From assembly GCF_000183425.1 (NCBI RefSeq), contig NC_014759.1, positions 310,001 through 374,000 of the forward strand: DNA of 64,000 nucleotides, written 5' to 3'. Below the pieces are notes generated by a model. That model was not told where the DNA came from. It saw nothing but the letters and a program-made list of their open reading frames with translations, and made no database searches. The translations under genes were made by a program, and so were the position numbers. This document shows, piece by piece, positions 43,332 to 53,028 of this stretch (position 1 is the stretch's first letter; each line of letters opens with the position of its first letter). This DNA comes from Marivirga tractuosa DSM 4126. Lineage in GTDB: Bacteria > Bacteroidota > Bacteroidia > Cytophagales > Cyclobacteriaceae.

Positions 43332-44411
43332 ATGAAAAAAAATTTACTACTGCTTGCAGTAATTGCTGTATTACTTATTTCTTGTAATGATTACATAGAA
43401 CCAGATTTGACAAGTGCTGGGATTTCGTCAGCTACATATACGATTAAGAATAAGGAAGTATTCGCAGATAACAGTCTTTTCCCTGGAGATACTGTTACAC
43501 TTACTTTTGAAATTTATGGGAGAACCAATTATGAGAGTACCCTAGGAAGTATAAAATTGCGGATGAAGGATATCTATGAATCTAGTGAATATTTGTCCTC
43601 TTTAGATACCGTGGAAATGAGTAAGGTAGAAGAAGTCTTTACTAAGGAAATTCCCATCAATAGAAAATTCACTAATGAATTTGATTCATTGATAGAAGTG
43701 CAATTTATAATTCCCGATTACCAAATCAAAATTGTAAGTTCCACGCGTGTAAACGTATCCATTCAATATGAACTACAAGCTTCTAATTCGGAAGGAGTTA
43801 GTTTAGAGCCAGCTGACCGTGATTTTTATTTTAAATTTCCCAATAATGTAGGAGACACAAATTACACCTTTAAGTTGTATAATAATTACGTAGGTAAGCC
43901 TTTTGATGACCCAACTGGTATAGGATTTAATTTGTACACTCAGGAATACCTTAACACCCCCTGTGTTTTGGATAATCAATGTTTTCAGGGAACCGATTAT
44001 GAAGAATCCAGATTTTTGGAACTGCCCACCATATATAATATGAGTTATTTACCTGAGGCTAATCCTGAAGGAAAATTCTTTGTACCTGCTTTCGGCAATC
44101 TTAACAGTTTCGGGAGTACAAGCGGACTAGTGGAATTAAATAACTATAATTTAGAAAGACGTTTCACCTTTGATAATCAGGACCAAGAGAATATACGTTA
44201 CTATAAAATTGCCTCTTCAGTGGAAGTGAGAGATGTTTTTTTTATTAGGCATGATTTTATAAGATTTACAATTGATGCGGATATTAGCAATCCAGTAATT
44301 TATTTGAGGGTATTGGATATCGTAGAGGCAGCCGAAGATAGCTATGTTGAATTTGAGGTTTTTATAGATTATAGATCTATGTATATATTTAACGAATACC
44401 ATGGGCTATAA
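43332..44411 (+). CDS. Lipoprotein of unknown function
   Basis: The 359-aa protein has a lipoprotein signal (MKKNLLLLAVIAVLLISC, Cys18). The mature part begins NDYIEPDLTSAGISSATYTI, includes an Ig-like segment (LFPGDTVTLTFEIYGRTNYE), and continues as beta strands to the end. No family was recognised. It is probably surface- or periplasm-facing. The next short frame starts inside its last codons. It stands alone on the plus strand in a zone of gene remnants. Confidence 0.65.
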   Translation: MKKNLLLLAVIAVLLISCNDYIEPDLTSAGISSATYTIKNKEVFADNSLFPGDTVTLTFEIYGRTNYESTLGSIKLRMKDIYESSEYLSSLDTVEMSKVEEVFTKEIPINRKFTNEFDSLIEVQFIIPDYQIKIVSSTRVNVSIQYELQASNSEGVSLEPADRDFYFKFPNNVGDTNYTFKLYNNYVGKPFDDPTGIGFNLYTQEYLNTPCVLDNQCFQGTDYEESRFLELPTIYNMSYLPEANPEGKFFVPAFGNLNSFGSTSGLVELNNYNLERRFTFDNQDQENIRYYKIASSVEVRDVFFIRHDFIRFTIDADISNPVIYLRVLDIVEAAEDSYVEFEVFIDYRSMYIFNEYHGL

Positions 44412-44523
44412 AAGAATTCAACCACTTTTTATCGGGCTGGTTTTTGGCTTTATGTTTTTGGTGGCTTCCTTAGGCAATAAAGTCAACAAAAATCCTATTA
44501 AAGCAAGTTTAGCGATAATTTGA
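44401..44523 (+). CDS. Possible 40-aa membrane peptide or gene remnant
   Basis: An ATG overlapping the end of the 359-aa gene opens a 40-codon frame, MGYKRIQPLFIGLVFGFMFL, then VASLGNKVNKNPIKASLAII. It has one hydrophobic segment like a signal or membrane anchor. It could be a small membrane peptide coupled to the lipoprotein gene, but it looks more like the start of a gene whose body was deleted. Confidence 0.3.
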   Translation: MGYKRIQPLFIGLVFGFMFLVASLGNKVNKNPIKASLAII

Positions 44524-44766
44524 ATAGATCAACCCTATTATTTTATTTATTAACAAGGCGATATGAAAAAATATTTACTACTGATCATACTAGTGAGTTC
44601 AGATCGAATACCTAAAATGTGTGCAATAACAGGAATACTTGAAATGCTGGAAATATCAATAATACAAGTACTACCATATAAACAATACTGAAAATCGAAG
44701 TTCCATAATCACCATCACAACACCTCTTTAGATGTCAATGGACTTTATTTTTTGATTTAATTAAGG
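44524..44766. other. Gene-remnant stretch
   Basis: A plus-strand ATG at 44563 opens MKKYLLLIILVSS, a signal-peptide start that soon loses sense and stops after about 42 codons. Bases 44702-44721 are identical over 20 bases to 36955-36974, the start of the broken DUF1624 fragment. No intact gene is present. Confidence 0.45.
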
Positions 44767-46077
44767 TCATGATTGTGGATCTTTTTTAATTCGATGTTTT
44801 TTCTGATAGCTCAAATTTCTCCAGATCCATTCCAGCGGTCCGAAATGAAAATATTTAAGCCAAATCGGGCTAACAATCAATTGAAAAATCCAAATCGCAA
44901 AAACGATGTAGAGTAGCTCATGCCTCGAGAAGGTTCCGAAGAGACCCAGACCTACACCAGTGAATATGATCATGGCAAAAATAGAATGCATCACGTAATT
45001 AGTCAAGGCCATTTTGCCTACAGAAGAAAGTGCACTTTTTAACCACTTTAATATTGGGAGTTTACAAAATATCAGTATTAATCCGATATGGCCAATAGCA
45101 GTTGGAACGCGTCCTAAATCATAGGTTATATTCGTTTTAGAGAAACTTAGCAGTGAAAAATCCTGGTCCACAATATGCATAGTCTCGTAGTAATTGACAC
45201 TTAAGCCTATCAAATAGCCGAAAAACACCATCATGGCATAAAAAAGATACGACTTTCCAGCAGATAGGATTTTCAATTTAAAAAGCGCTATGCCAATCAA
45301 CATCATGCTCAACACATCCCAGACATCCCATCGGTAAGGGTCATGCTGATTATAATCTCGGTTGATAGGTGCCAAGAATGCAACTAGATCAAAATATCCT
45401 TTTCGCATATTACTATTGAATTTCTCTACAGCTTCAGGACTTCTTTTTGACTGGATTTGATCCCATTTGAGAGAAGCTTCTTTCAGTTCGTCTGTGAGCG
45501 CTTTGCCTTCAGTCTTATACTGATTTACTTGCTCCACATTGGCCATGAATCTCACATCCTTATTATAGTCTAAATAACTCCATGCTGAGCCAAATGCCAT
45601 TAAAAGAATGGCAATACCTATCAATTTTTTAGGAGACATATGCCGGAATGAGTATACCAGAAAACCCATGAGTGCATAGTTGTATAATATCTCTCCTGTC
45701 CAAAGCAGTAAATATCCATGGATCAAACCAAAAATCAGCAGCCATAGTAAGCGTCTAAAATAGATATCTGCAGCTTTTAGACCAGCGCCCTTTTTTTCTA
45801 ATCTATCCAGCAGTATGAACATGCCTACGCCAAATAGTAAGGAAAATAGAGCCCTCATAGTCCCCTCAAAGAGCATATTAGTCACCATCCAGGTGTAGAG
45901 GTTCCAGCCTGTTGAGCCCCCAGAAACTGATGGATCACTGTAAGCATTTGCTAAGCCCATCATATGAATGTTCATTAGCAATATTCCAAAAAGGACAATA
46001 CCTCGCATAATATCTAAGGAATGTATGCGGTCGGTGGGTTGAAGTGGAGTTAGCGAAGTAGCTGAAGTTGTTTTCAT
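44767..46077 (-). CDS. DUF418 family membrane protein
   Basis: The 436-aa integral membrane protein begins with DRIHSLDIMRGIVLFGILLM, the conserved DUF418/YeiB-type opening. FALLFGVGM-like and WLLIFGLIHGYLLLWTGEIL motifs mark the first helices, and the C-terminal DUF418 domain reads SSVGKMALTNYVMHSI, FGPLEWIWRNLSY. About ten helices are expected, with a hydrophilic loop near residues 180-230 longer than in many members. Members are thought to be inner-membrane transporters or acyltransferase-like proteins, but no substrate is known. It stands alone on the minus strand. Confidence 0.88.
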   Translation of the reverse strand: MKTTSATSLTPLQPTDRIHSLDIMRGIVLFGILLMNIHMMGLANAYSDPSVSGGSTGWNLYTWMVTNMLFEGTMRALFSLLFGVGMFILLDRLEKKGAGLKAADIYFRRLLWLLIFGLIHGYLLLWTGEILYNYALMGFLVYSFRHMSPKKLIGIAILLMAFGSAWSYLDYNKDVRFMANVEQVNQYKTEGKALTDELKEASLKWDQIQSKRSPEAVEKFNSNMRKGYFDLVAFLAPINRDYNQHDPYRWDVWDVLSMMLIGIALFKLKILSAGKSYLFYAMMVFFGYLIGLSVNYYETMHIVDQDFSLLSFSKTNITYDLGRVPTAIGHIGLILIFCKLPILKWLKSALSSVGKMALTNYVMHSIFAMIIFTGVGLGLFGTFSRHELLYIVFAIWIFQLIVSPIWLKYFHFGPLEWIWRNLSYQKKHRIKKDPQS

Positions 46078-46356
46078 CTGTATTAATGGTGGTTTAGGAT
46101 GATTATTTTCATTTATCTGTGGTTGTGGCGAAAAGAGTATAAGGTTTGTCCCAGGTGGTTAATTCATTAAATAAAAAGAGGGGCTAACTTTCGAAAACGC
46201 CCTCTTTTACACCTAATCTAAAAATAACTAAATCGGTACAGCTTATAATGCTATTGTTTAGAAGCTAAATAACTGATCTTTAATTATTAATGAAACCGAT
46301 CAAGGACGAACACCCTTATTTAGTGTCCGAAAGGAGTGGTTTTCTGTCCGGAGGAA

Positions 46357-47100
46357 TTAAATAGTTTGTATACGCTTTAAAAGCTCTTCCTTCAGTGATT
46401 TGGTTACAGGTAGCGCCTTATTGCCAATTACTACATGAGTAGCGGCTATCTCTTTAATTTGCGATAAGTTGATGATATAAGAACGGTGGGTTCGTAGAAA
46501 GTGCTTAGAAGGAAGCTTATCGTCCATTTCCTTTAGTGACATGACTACCAAATATTCTTTACTATTTGAAAAAATACGGCAATAATTGCGCTCAGCTTCA
46601 ATGTATAGGATGTCTTTAATATCTACTTTTATCATTGAATTTAAATGCCTTACAAAAATACAGTCACTTAATAAGAAAGAGTTGTTGTTTTGAGATTCGA
46701 TCTCAGCACTTTTTTTGCCTTTCGAATCCATTTGGTTTATTGTCAACTCAATAGTGCGTTGTAAATCTAATTTCTTGAAAGGCTTTGATATAAAACCGTA
46801 TGGCTTCGTTTCTTTAGCTCGGTTAAAATGTGCATCATCAGTATTAGCGGTCAAGTAAATAATAGGAATATTATGTTTTTTTTGCATCTCAATGGCGGTT
46901 TCAATACCATCTAAATCCCCCTTAAGATTTATATCCAGCAACATGATATCAGGAAGCTGATTCTCAATATGTTTCAGTGCGTCTTCGCCTCTGGGCACTA
47001 GTCCAGTAACTTCATATCCTAATTCATTTAATTGTAAAGATATATTGGCTCCAATAAGCATTTCATCTTCAACTATTAATATTTTCAGTTTGTCGCTCAT
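46357..47100 (-). CDS. LytTR-family response regulator
   Basis: The 247-aa protein has a receiver domain (residues about 5-125) with the acidic pair VEDE, the phosphoacceptor Asp56 in MLLDINL, the conserved LTANTD and the Lys in ISKPFKK. A LytTR DNA-binding domain (about 145-245) follows with IEAERNYCRIFSNSKEYLVV and HFLRTHRSYIINL. It presumably controls transcription after phosphorylation by the histidine kinase immediately upstream, whose stop abuts its start. It is on the minus strand with a 280-base gap to the next gene. Confidence 0.92.
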   Translation of the reverse strand: MSDKLKILIVEDEMLIGANISLQLNELGYEVTGLVPRGEDALKHIENQLPDIMLLDINLKGDLDGIETAIEMQKKHNIPIIYLTANTDDAHFNRAKETKPYGFISKPFKKLDLQRTIELTINQMDSKGKKSAEIESQNNNSFLLSDCIFVRHLNSMIKVDIKDILYIEAERNYCRIFSNSKEYLVVMSLKEMDDKLPSKHFLRTHRSYIINLSQIKEIAATHVVIGNKALPVTKSLKEELLKRIQTI

Positions 47101-49302
47101 TTATGCACTTTTCTTCATTAAGAAATCAAATTCAATATGGGTTCCTTTATCAATATGCTCTTTCATTTGTCCATTAAGTTGCTGCGTTAATAATTGCACC
47201 AACTGCGAACCGAAACCAGTCCCTTTAGGGGCTAGTCCCATTACTTTACCTACTCCGTTATCCTTTATTTTCAATTTCAAGGAATTGTTGTCAGTTTTTT
47301 CTAAACTAATATGGATAGTACCTTGTTCGTTTTTAGGAAATGCATACTTCAAGGCATTGGTCAACAGCTCATTTACAATTAGACCAATAGGAACCGCAGT
47401 GTCTACATCCAGTTCCAAATTATCCATTGCGCACTCTATTTTCACTTTTTCCTCGGCATTAAAAGTGTCCAAAATACCTTCACCAAGATTTAGAAAGTAA
47501 TCCTTCATTTCTATGCTCCCTAGATTTGTTCCTTGGTATAGCTTTTGGTGAATAATACCCATTGATTGCACCCTGTTCTGACTTGCCATCATGGCCTCTT
47601 TAGTAGCAGGATCGTCTATCTGAGCTGACTGAAGTGCAATTAAACTCTTGACAAGTTCCAAATTGTTCTTCACACGATGGTGTATTTCTTTGAGCAATAG
47701 TTCGTTTTCCGCATTGCGCTTATCCAGCAATATATTTTTATCGGCTAGCTCATCATTTAATTTTTTTAGTTTGTGATTACTCCTGTGTTTTAGCCTATAA
47801 TTACGATAAAGCAGTCCTAGCAAAAGTGTACCAATAGCTAATGCCGCTATATAAATACTTTGCTGCTGTTGATTAGAAGCAAGCTCCTTGTCTTGCTTTA
47901 GCACGTTGAGCTTTAATTCATTTTCCCTAAGGCTTCTTTCATTTCTTTCTACTTCAATAACATTGTTAGCCTCTGACCACTCTTTATAGTTGTCGAGTGC
48001 TTTTTTATAATCTCCGCGAAGCTCATGCACTTGATACAATTTATTCATGAAGTAGGCTGTATTAGCTTTGGTGTTGATTTCAATGGAGGAATTCCTCGCT
48101 TGTTCATAATAGGTTATGGCTTCGTCATACCTTCCTTCTGCCTTAGCAATATCTCCTAAACGGGAATGCGCAAATTGATAAACATCAATAGTACGTAGGT
48201 TATTCTCCTTTAGCAATTTGATAGTTTTATATAAGTAAGGTTTAGCCTGTTCATATTTTTCCTTGTCGATAAGTTTGCTGCCCATGGAATAATAAAACCA
48301 GCTATGATGAAAGGGATTAGTGATCTGAGGTAATAGCTCTTGTATTTTATATAAATAATAGTCGCTTGAATCAGGTTTTGAAAGATCTTCGAAATGGTAT
48401 GATAAAAGTTTGTAACAGAGGATAAGCGCTTCATTTTTTTCCGGATAATCTGATTTTTGGTAGCCCTCCATACTCTCCTTGAGATATTTGGCTCCCAATT
48501 CTTTTTCCTCAGGCAAACCATTCTGATAATAAAACCTCCCCTTATCCTTCATTGTTTTAAGCTGAATTTCAGGTCGGGGATCATCATTAAGCAAGTCCTG
48601 GGCTTTGACAAAAAGCTCCAGCCCAGGTTTTGGTTCTCCTCTGATAATTTTAATTAAAGCCCAGTTAATCAGTAAATTGTAACCCACAATCTTATCTTTC
48701 CTGCTTTCGGGAATTTTTTCGTAATAAGCCCAGCCGATGGGTGCCAATGAATCTACAATATTAAAGTTATGAGATCTATTGGCTCTATCAGTTATATCTA
48801 CATATAACTCAGCCAAAAGGTCATATTGAAGAGGCTTGCTTTGTTGGAGTAGGAGTGCAGCCAGATCAAAATAAAACACAGTACTGTCTCTGTTAAAGTG
48901 AGGCATTCTTCTAAACCATAAAGCCTTGTCCTGGTAGGTTCTACTCAAACCAGAAACTTGCTCAGTGGAAAGTTTATGATCAATGTCCTTTTTTATGAAT
49001 TGTAAATTTTCTATCTCATTTTGATGAGTAGGATTTTCATTGTCCAAAATTGTAATAGCTTTATCTATATAATGTAGCGAACTATCTACATTAAAATGAT
49101 CCAAATTTTGATACCAAGTGGCTTTTTTAGAATAGATCTTGCTCAACTTAAGGACAGATTTTGTGGAATCCTTAATTGGCATTGTTTGAGCTATTGCACA
49201 CAAATGGAAGAACAAAACAGGAAATGAAATCAAGAATTTAATATTACTTGACCTCAGAGTTTTAGGTAATAGAGTAATCTTAGATAGTATTTTATCTTTC
49301 AT
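47101..49302 (-). CDS. TPR-containing sensor histidine kinase (HisKA_2 type)
   Basis: The 733-aa protein has an N-terminal signal or anchor (FLISFPVLFFHLCAIAQ). A periplasmic sensory region of TPR-like helices follows (about residues 55-470, e.g. YDEAITYYEQARNSSIEI). One membrane helix lies near 500-520 (SIYIAALAIGTLLLGLLY). The cytoplasmic kinase has the HisKA_2 box LLKEIHHRVKNNLELVKSLI with His541 and an ATPase domain with VPIGLIVNELLTNALKYAF, DNGVGK and GTGFGSQLV. It is the partner of the LytTR regulator that follows with no gap. Signals sensed by this architecture are unknown. Confidence 0.9.
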   Translation of the reverse strand: MKDKILSKITLLPKTLRSSNIKFLISFPVLFFHLCAIAQTMPIKDSTKSVLKLSKIYSKKATWYQNLDHFNVDSSLHYIDKAITILDNENPTHQNEIENLQFIKKDIDHKLSTEQVSGLSRTYQDKALWFRRMPHFNRDSTVFYFDLAALLLQQSKPLQYDLLAELYVDITDRANRSHNFNIVDSLAPIGWAYYEKIPESRKDKIVGYNLLINWALIKIIRGEPKPGLELFVKAQDLLNDDPRPEIQLKTMKDKGRFYYQNGLPEEKELGAKYLKESMEGYQKSDYPEKNEALILCYKLLSYHFEDLSKPDSSDYYLYKIQELLPQITNPFHHSWFYYSMGSKLIDKEKYEQAKPYLYKTIKLLKENNLRTIDVYQFAHSRLGDIAKAEGRYDEAITYYEQARNSSIEINTKANTAYFMNKLYQVHELRGDYKKALDNYKEWSEANNVIEVERNERSLRENELKLNVLKQDKELASNQQQQSIYIAALAIGTLLLGLLYRNYRLKHRSNHKLKKLNDELADKNILLDKRNAENELLLKEIHHRVKNNLELVKSLIALQSAQIDDPATKEAMMASQNRVQSMGIIHQKLYQGTNLGSIEMKDYFLNLGEGILDTFNAEEKVKIECAMDNLELDVDTAVPIGLIVNELLTNALKYAFPKNEQGTIHISLEKTDNNSLKLKIKDNGVGKVMGLAPKGTGFGSQLVQLLTQQLNGQMKEHIDKGTHIEFDFLMKKSA

Positions 49303-49676
49303 ATAGCTTTAAATATACTATATTTTCTTAGTAAAATATAAATAATTTAAGCTGTAGTTGTACAGAGAATAAAAATTAAAGAAGAGTTTTAATAACTTCT
49401 TGGGTAACTATATCTTTCTAATGCTTGATCTTTAATAGGTAGGTATAAGATGAATTTTACAAAATATCTTTTTCAAGTGATCAAGTTTTCCTTTTTTAAT
49501 AAATAGCTGCTCTTCTAAGCCACGAATTGTAAAGGTTTTGGATCTCAAGTTATAATTGGAGACTGTGACGTCTCTGAGAGTAGTTGCAAAATGAGATTTG
49601 ATTTAAAATACTAATAGATTTTTTCTCTGTTACTTAAACAAATTAGAATGATAAATCAACAGGGTCAATAGATCAA
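49303..49676. other. Intergenic, no recognised gene
   Basis: The stretch separates the histidine kinase start from the end of paaD. It must hold the kinase promoter. No terminator hairpin, RNA or small gene was convincing. Confidence 0.45.
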
Positions 49677-50162
49677 TTAAATAGGCTTGAAGCTCTCGAA
49701 AGCTTCACCGCAATTATTACAGTGATGCAATGACCTACAAAGCGTAGGACCAAAAGGAGATTTTAAAGTAGTGTTGGTGCTATCGCAATTTGGGCATTCA
49801 GCATGTTCAATGATATCTAAATCCTCTATCACATTATTATGAACTGGGGGAGGGGCCAATCCGAATTTCTTTAGAGCTCTTTTACCTTCATCTGAAATCA
49901 AATCGGAACTCCAAGTGGTTTTTAAATTTAGATTGACAGTGTGGTTTTCAATTCCATTTTTATTGAGTACATCAACCACATCTTGCTTCATATAATCCAT
50001 TGCAGGGCATCCAATAAATGTAGGGGTCATATTGACTGTGACATGATCTTCATTGATTTCAATACCCGTTATGACCCCTAAATCTACTAATGAAATAACA
50101 GGGATCTCAGGATCTTTCACCTCTTTCAACAATTCTAATATTTTATCCTCAGTTAACGTCAT
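49677..50162 (-). CDS. paaD: Phenylacetyl-CoA epoxidase subunit PaaD
   Basis: PaaD is needed for the multicomponent 1,2-phenylacetyl-CoA epoxidase, probably in iron-sulfur or metal maturation. The 161-aa protein has the DUF59/MIP18 domain (ILELLKEVKDPEIPVISLVDLGV, TPTFIGCPAMDYMKQ) and a C-terminal zinc-ribbon-like end with CPNC and CNNCGEAF, plus a CRSLHHC stretch. It is the last paa gene here. paaE, the reductase usually next in proteobacterial operons, is not adjacent. It lies 51 bases after paaC. Confidence 0.92.
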   Translation of the reverse strand: MTLTEDKILELLKEVKDPEIPVISLVDLGVITGIEINEDHVTVNMTPTFIGCPAMDYMKQDVVDVLNKNGIENHTVNLNLKTTWSSDLISDEGKRALKKFGLAPPPVHNNVIEDLDIIEHAECPNCDSTNTTLKSPFGPTLCRSLHHCNNCGEAFESFKPI

Positions 50163-50213
50163 TTCTCAAATAGTTTTTAATTCAAATTTTAGCCTTATCA
50201 ATGCTTAAATTGA

Positions 50214-50969
50214 CTACCAATCTGCTGACGGATCAACTCTAAATACCTCACTCATCTCTTCCACCAATGGTTGAAGGTGTTCAGTATGTTTTCCGTATCG
50301 GCCACCATAAACAGGTTTAACAGCATTCCATTCAGGCAAATTTAAACCAGCTTGCTCTAATACTATTGCAATATTTTCTTTCCACTGCTCTTCAATAGCT
50401 TTTTCACCAGGATAAACTCCAGCATCAATAATTTCCTTTTCGAATTTAGAAGGTTCAAATACGCCTAAAGCATATGGTAAAGCTTGATTTAAGCTATTCT
50501 GTAGCCTTTCGTGAGCTTCTTCATTAGCTGTTGCTAATTGCTTTATCCATGTATTAGCATGCATTACATGGTATTTAATTTCACCTTTCAGTTTCCTAGC
50601 AACTTGGGCGACTTCCTCAATCGGGCAATCTGCCAACATGCTAAATCTGATGTAGTCGGCATGATCAAATAAGAAATGGCGGATTAAGCTGAAATCATAT
50701 TCACCAATTGGTAACTCCACAAACTGACTGTTATGAAATTGCTCTGCATTTCTTGTAAAAGCAACGGTGTCGGGATCTTGCTCACCTAATTCATGTAGCA
50801 AATTGTAGAACGATAAACTTTGTCCCACTTTATCTTGAGCCATGGAAGAGAAAGCAATATCTTCTTCCAATAGAGGGCCAACTCCAGTCCACTCAGAATT
50901 TCTGTGACCTAAGATCAATAAATCATCTGCTATTTTATATAATAAATCTTTTAATGCTTCTTCAGTCAT
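50214..50969 (-). CDS. paaC: Phenylacetyl-CoA epoxidase subunit PaaC
   Basis: PaaC is the structural partner of the catalytic PaaA in the diiron 1,2-phenylacetyl-CoA epoxidase. The 251-aa ferritin-like helical protein shows ADDLLILGHRNSEWTGVGP, EEDIAFSSMAQDKVGQSLSF and LKGEIKYHVMHANTWIKQL, matching the PaaC family, which lacks a full diiron site. It ends with VYGGRYGKHTEHLQPLVEEM. It lies three bases after paaB and 51 before paaD, in one leftward operon. Confidence 0.93.
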   Translation of the reverse strand: MTEEALKDLLYKIADDLLILGHRNSEWTGVGPLLEEDIAFSSMAQDKVGQSLSFYNLLHELGEQDPDTVAFTRNAEQFHNSQFVELPIGEYDFSLIRHFLFDHADYIRFSMLADCPIEEVAQVARKLKGEIKYHVMHANTWIKQLATANEEAHERLQNSLNQALPYALGVFEPSKFEKEIIDAGVYPGEKAIEEQWKENIAIVLEQAGLNLPEWNAVKPVYGGRYGKHTEHLQPLVEEMSEVFRVDPSADW

Positions 50970-50972
50970 GGC

Positions 50973-51614
50973 TTATGCGTTTTGTTCTGCTTTAAATTTC
51001 TTGATTTTATCGGTTGCCTTGTAGTCCATAGCGTCACGATATTTTTTCTCAGGAAGCGTTTCCCAAATATCAGCAAATTCCTGACCTTCAATTTTCAGGA
51101 AATCTTCTGTCTTTGCTACCCAAATATTCAATATTGATTTTTCTTCTTGGAATTGGTTTTTAGCTTTAAAAAGTGCTTCCTCATAGCATGTGGCTTCTAA
51201 ACTGCCGACATGAGAATGTTGCTTTCCTCTTTTTTTCAAGTGGAATATCTCATAATTTTCTGAATTACCTTTTTCAGCCCCTTCCATTATTTCCTCATGA
51301 ATGAAATCATAGATGTCTTCATCGTTCTCCGTAATAGGGGATACTTTCACATTATTGGTGTTCACTACCCAAACACCAGAACAGCTCATTCCTCTACGAC
51401 TGAATTGCTCTTTGGCAAATAAAAATGCCATGTCGATAGTGGGTGCGTGAACTATTCCCTCATGCTGATAAGCTTTGTTTTCCTTAGGCTGAACAAATAC
51501 CTCAAAAGTCACGAATTGATCTTTGTTTTCCTTTGAAGGGAAAGTAGTACCAAATTCAGCAGGTATATTCAATCTGTTGATCCTAGGATCTAATGAGTTT
51601 AAAAAATCAGACAT
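50973..51614 (-). CDS. paaB: Phenylacetyl-CoA epoxidase subunit PaaB, tandem-domain form
   Basis: PaaB is a small subunit of the epoxidase complex, usually about 95 residues. This one is 213. The first PaaB-like unit (residues ~27-80) reads FEVFVQPKENKAYQHEGIVH and MAFLFAKEQFSRRGM. The second (~115-170) reads YEIFHLKKRGKQHSHVGSLE and EALFKAKNQFQEEKSILNIW, so the gene appears to be a tandem fusion of two PaaB domains. Both keep the strand-helix order of the family. It lies between a 71-aa gene and paaC with gaps of four and three bases. Confidence 0.88.
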   Translation of the reverse strand: MSDFLNSLDPRINRLNIPAEFGTTFPSKENKDQFVTFEVFVQPKENKAYQHEGIVHAPTIDMAFLFAKEQFSRRGMSCSGVWVVNTNNVKVSPITENDEDIYDFIHEEIMEGAEKGNSENYEIFHLKKRGKQHSHVGSLEATCYEEALFKAKNQFQEEKSILNIWVAKTEDFLKIEGQEFADIWETLPEKKYRDAMDYKATDKIKKFKAEQNA

Positions 51615-51618
51615 TTTT

Positions 51619-51834
51619 TTATAAATCTTTAATTTTATCTTTTATTGATTTGATTTCATTATCAATCTCTCTCAATGATTCAGCTACAAAACCATAAAAA
51701 TCTGAGCTTTCCTCTTTTAGTTCTAGCATCACAGATTCCATATCCTTTTGTCTATCCAAAATGAATTGAAATTTGGCATCAGTAACATTTTTATGCTTCT
51801 CGAATCTAGTGATCAATGCTTCAATATTGCTCAT
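51619..51834 (-). CDS. Small coiled-coil protein inside the paa operon
   Basis: The 71-aa protein, MSNIEALITRFEKHKNVTDA then FQFILDRQKDMESVMLELKE, is almost wholly helical and charged with a clear heptad pattern. No family was recognised. It sits between paaA and paaB, four bases before paaB and 81 after paaA. The position is unusual because canonical operons have paaA and paaB adjacent. It may be an accessory or regulatory peptide of the epoxidase, but nothing in the sequence proves it. Confidence 0.65.
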   Translation of the reverse strand: MSNIEALITRFEKHKNVTDAKFQFILDRQKDMESVMLELKEESSDFYGFVAESLREIDNEIKSIKDKIKDL

Positions 51835-51915
51835 ATTCAGACGTTTTTATTTTCTTATAATTTGGAATTGTAGAATTATACGGTCATTCGTAATTGACCA
51901 ATTCCTAATTCGTAA

Positions 51916-52914
51916 TTAAGCCAGCGGTGCTACGTATTCTTCACCTTTCGTTTTAGCAGTTAATGCTCTTCTAACCCAGGCACCTCTTTCTTCTGCCGTT
52001 CTTCTAACTGCCAATCGCTCCTTATTACAAGGCCCATCACCATTAATAACTCTTTTGAATTCATCCCAATCCGGTTCTGTAAATTCCCATTCACCTGTTT
52101 CAGAATTCTTTTTCAAGTTCTCATCAGGAATAGTCAAACCTAATTCCCAGATCTTAGGAACATACATATCTAAGAATTGCTGACGACATTCGTCATTGGT
52201 TGCCATCTTCACTTTCCATTTGGTTAAAATTTGAGTGTGAGTTGACATTTTATCAGAAGGACCAAAGAAATGCATCATAGGTGCCCACCATCTGTCAACA
52301 GCTTCCTGCATCATTTCTCTTTGCTTTGGTGTTCCTGTAGCCAAGTGAATAACGCAGTGGTGTCCATACTTTAGGTGGAATGATTCTTCTGCACAAATTC
52401 TATCAAGTGCACGGCAATAAGGCCCATAGCTACCTCTAGCATTTGCTAATTGATTTACAATCGCTCCAGCATCTACTAACCACGAAATAAAACATGAATC
52501 AGCCCAGGTGAAGGTAGGATAGTTGAAGATATTAGAATACTTGGATTTCCCAGTAATCAAATCTTCGATCATTTGCTCACGGCTCTTGCCTAATGTTTCG
52601 GCAGCACCATATAGCAATTGAGCATGACCAACTTCGTCCTGCACTTTTGCCATTAAGGCTAATTTTCTTTTGAAGCCAGGAGCTCTGGTGATCCAAGTAC
52701 CTTCTGGTAAAGCACCAATTATTTCAGAATGACCATGTTGCTCAATCATTCTAATCAATTGCTTTCTGTAGAGCTTAGGCATCCAATCATTAGGTTCAAT
52801 TTTTTCACCTCTTGCAATGCGAGCCTCAAATTCTGCTAATTTTTGTGGGTCTTCATCTTTCAATAATTCATTGTTTACTGATGAAGATTCAAATACTTGT
52901 CCGCCTCCGTACAT
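51916..52914 (-). CDS. paaA: Phenylacetyl-CoA epoxidase catalytic subunit PaaA
   Basis: PaaA is the diiron oxygenase subunit that epoxidises phenylacetyl-CoA, the first committed step of aerobic phenylacetate degradation. The 332-aa length is typical. Ligand-bearing helices are visible: [33 protein letters not shown], and the conserved [19 protein letters not shown] and [12 protein letters not shown]. The protein starts MYGGGQVFE. It is the first gene of the leftward paa operon, whose promoter lies in the 114 bases after the TetR gene end. Confidence 0.95.
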   Translation of the reverse strand: MYGGGQVFESSSVNNELLKDEDPQKLAEFEARIARGEKIEPNDWMPKLYRKQLIRMIEQHGHSEIIGALPEGTWITRAPGFKRKLALMAKVQDEVGHAQLLYGAAETLGKSREQMIEDLITGKSKYSNIFNYPTFTWADSCFISWLVDAGAIVNQLANARGSYGPYCRALDRICAEESFHLKYGHHCVIHLATGTPKQREMMQEAVDRWWAPMMHFFGPSDKMSTHTQILTKWKVKMATNDECRQQFLDMYVPKIWELGLTIPDENLKKNSETGEWEFTEPDWDEFKRVINGDGPCNKERLAVRRTAEERGAWVRRALTAKTKGEEYVAPLA

Positions 52915-53028
52915 AATTTTTTATTTTATAATTTCTAAAGTTACACTACGCAAAAAATTGTCATTTGTACTGAAAATCAACTACAAACTACAATTACTCG
53001 TATTATATTATTGCCAAATAGGCTCTAT

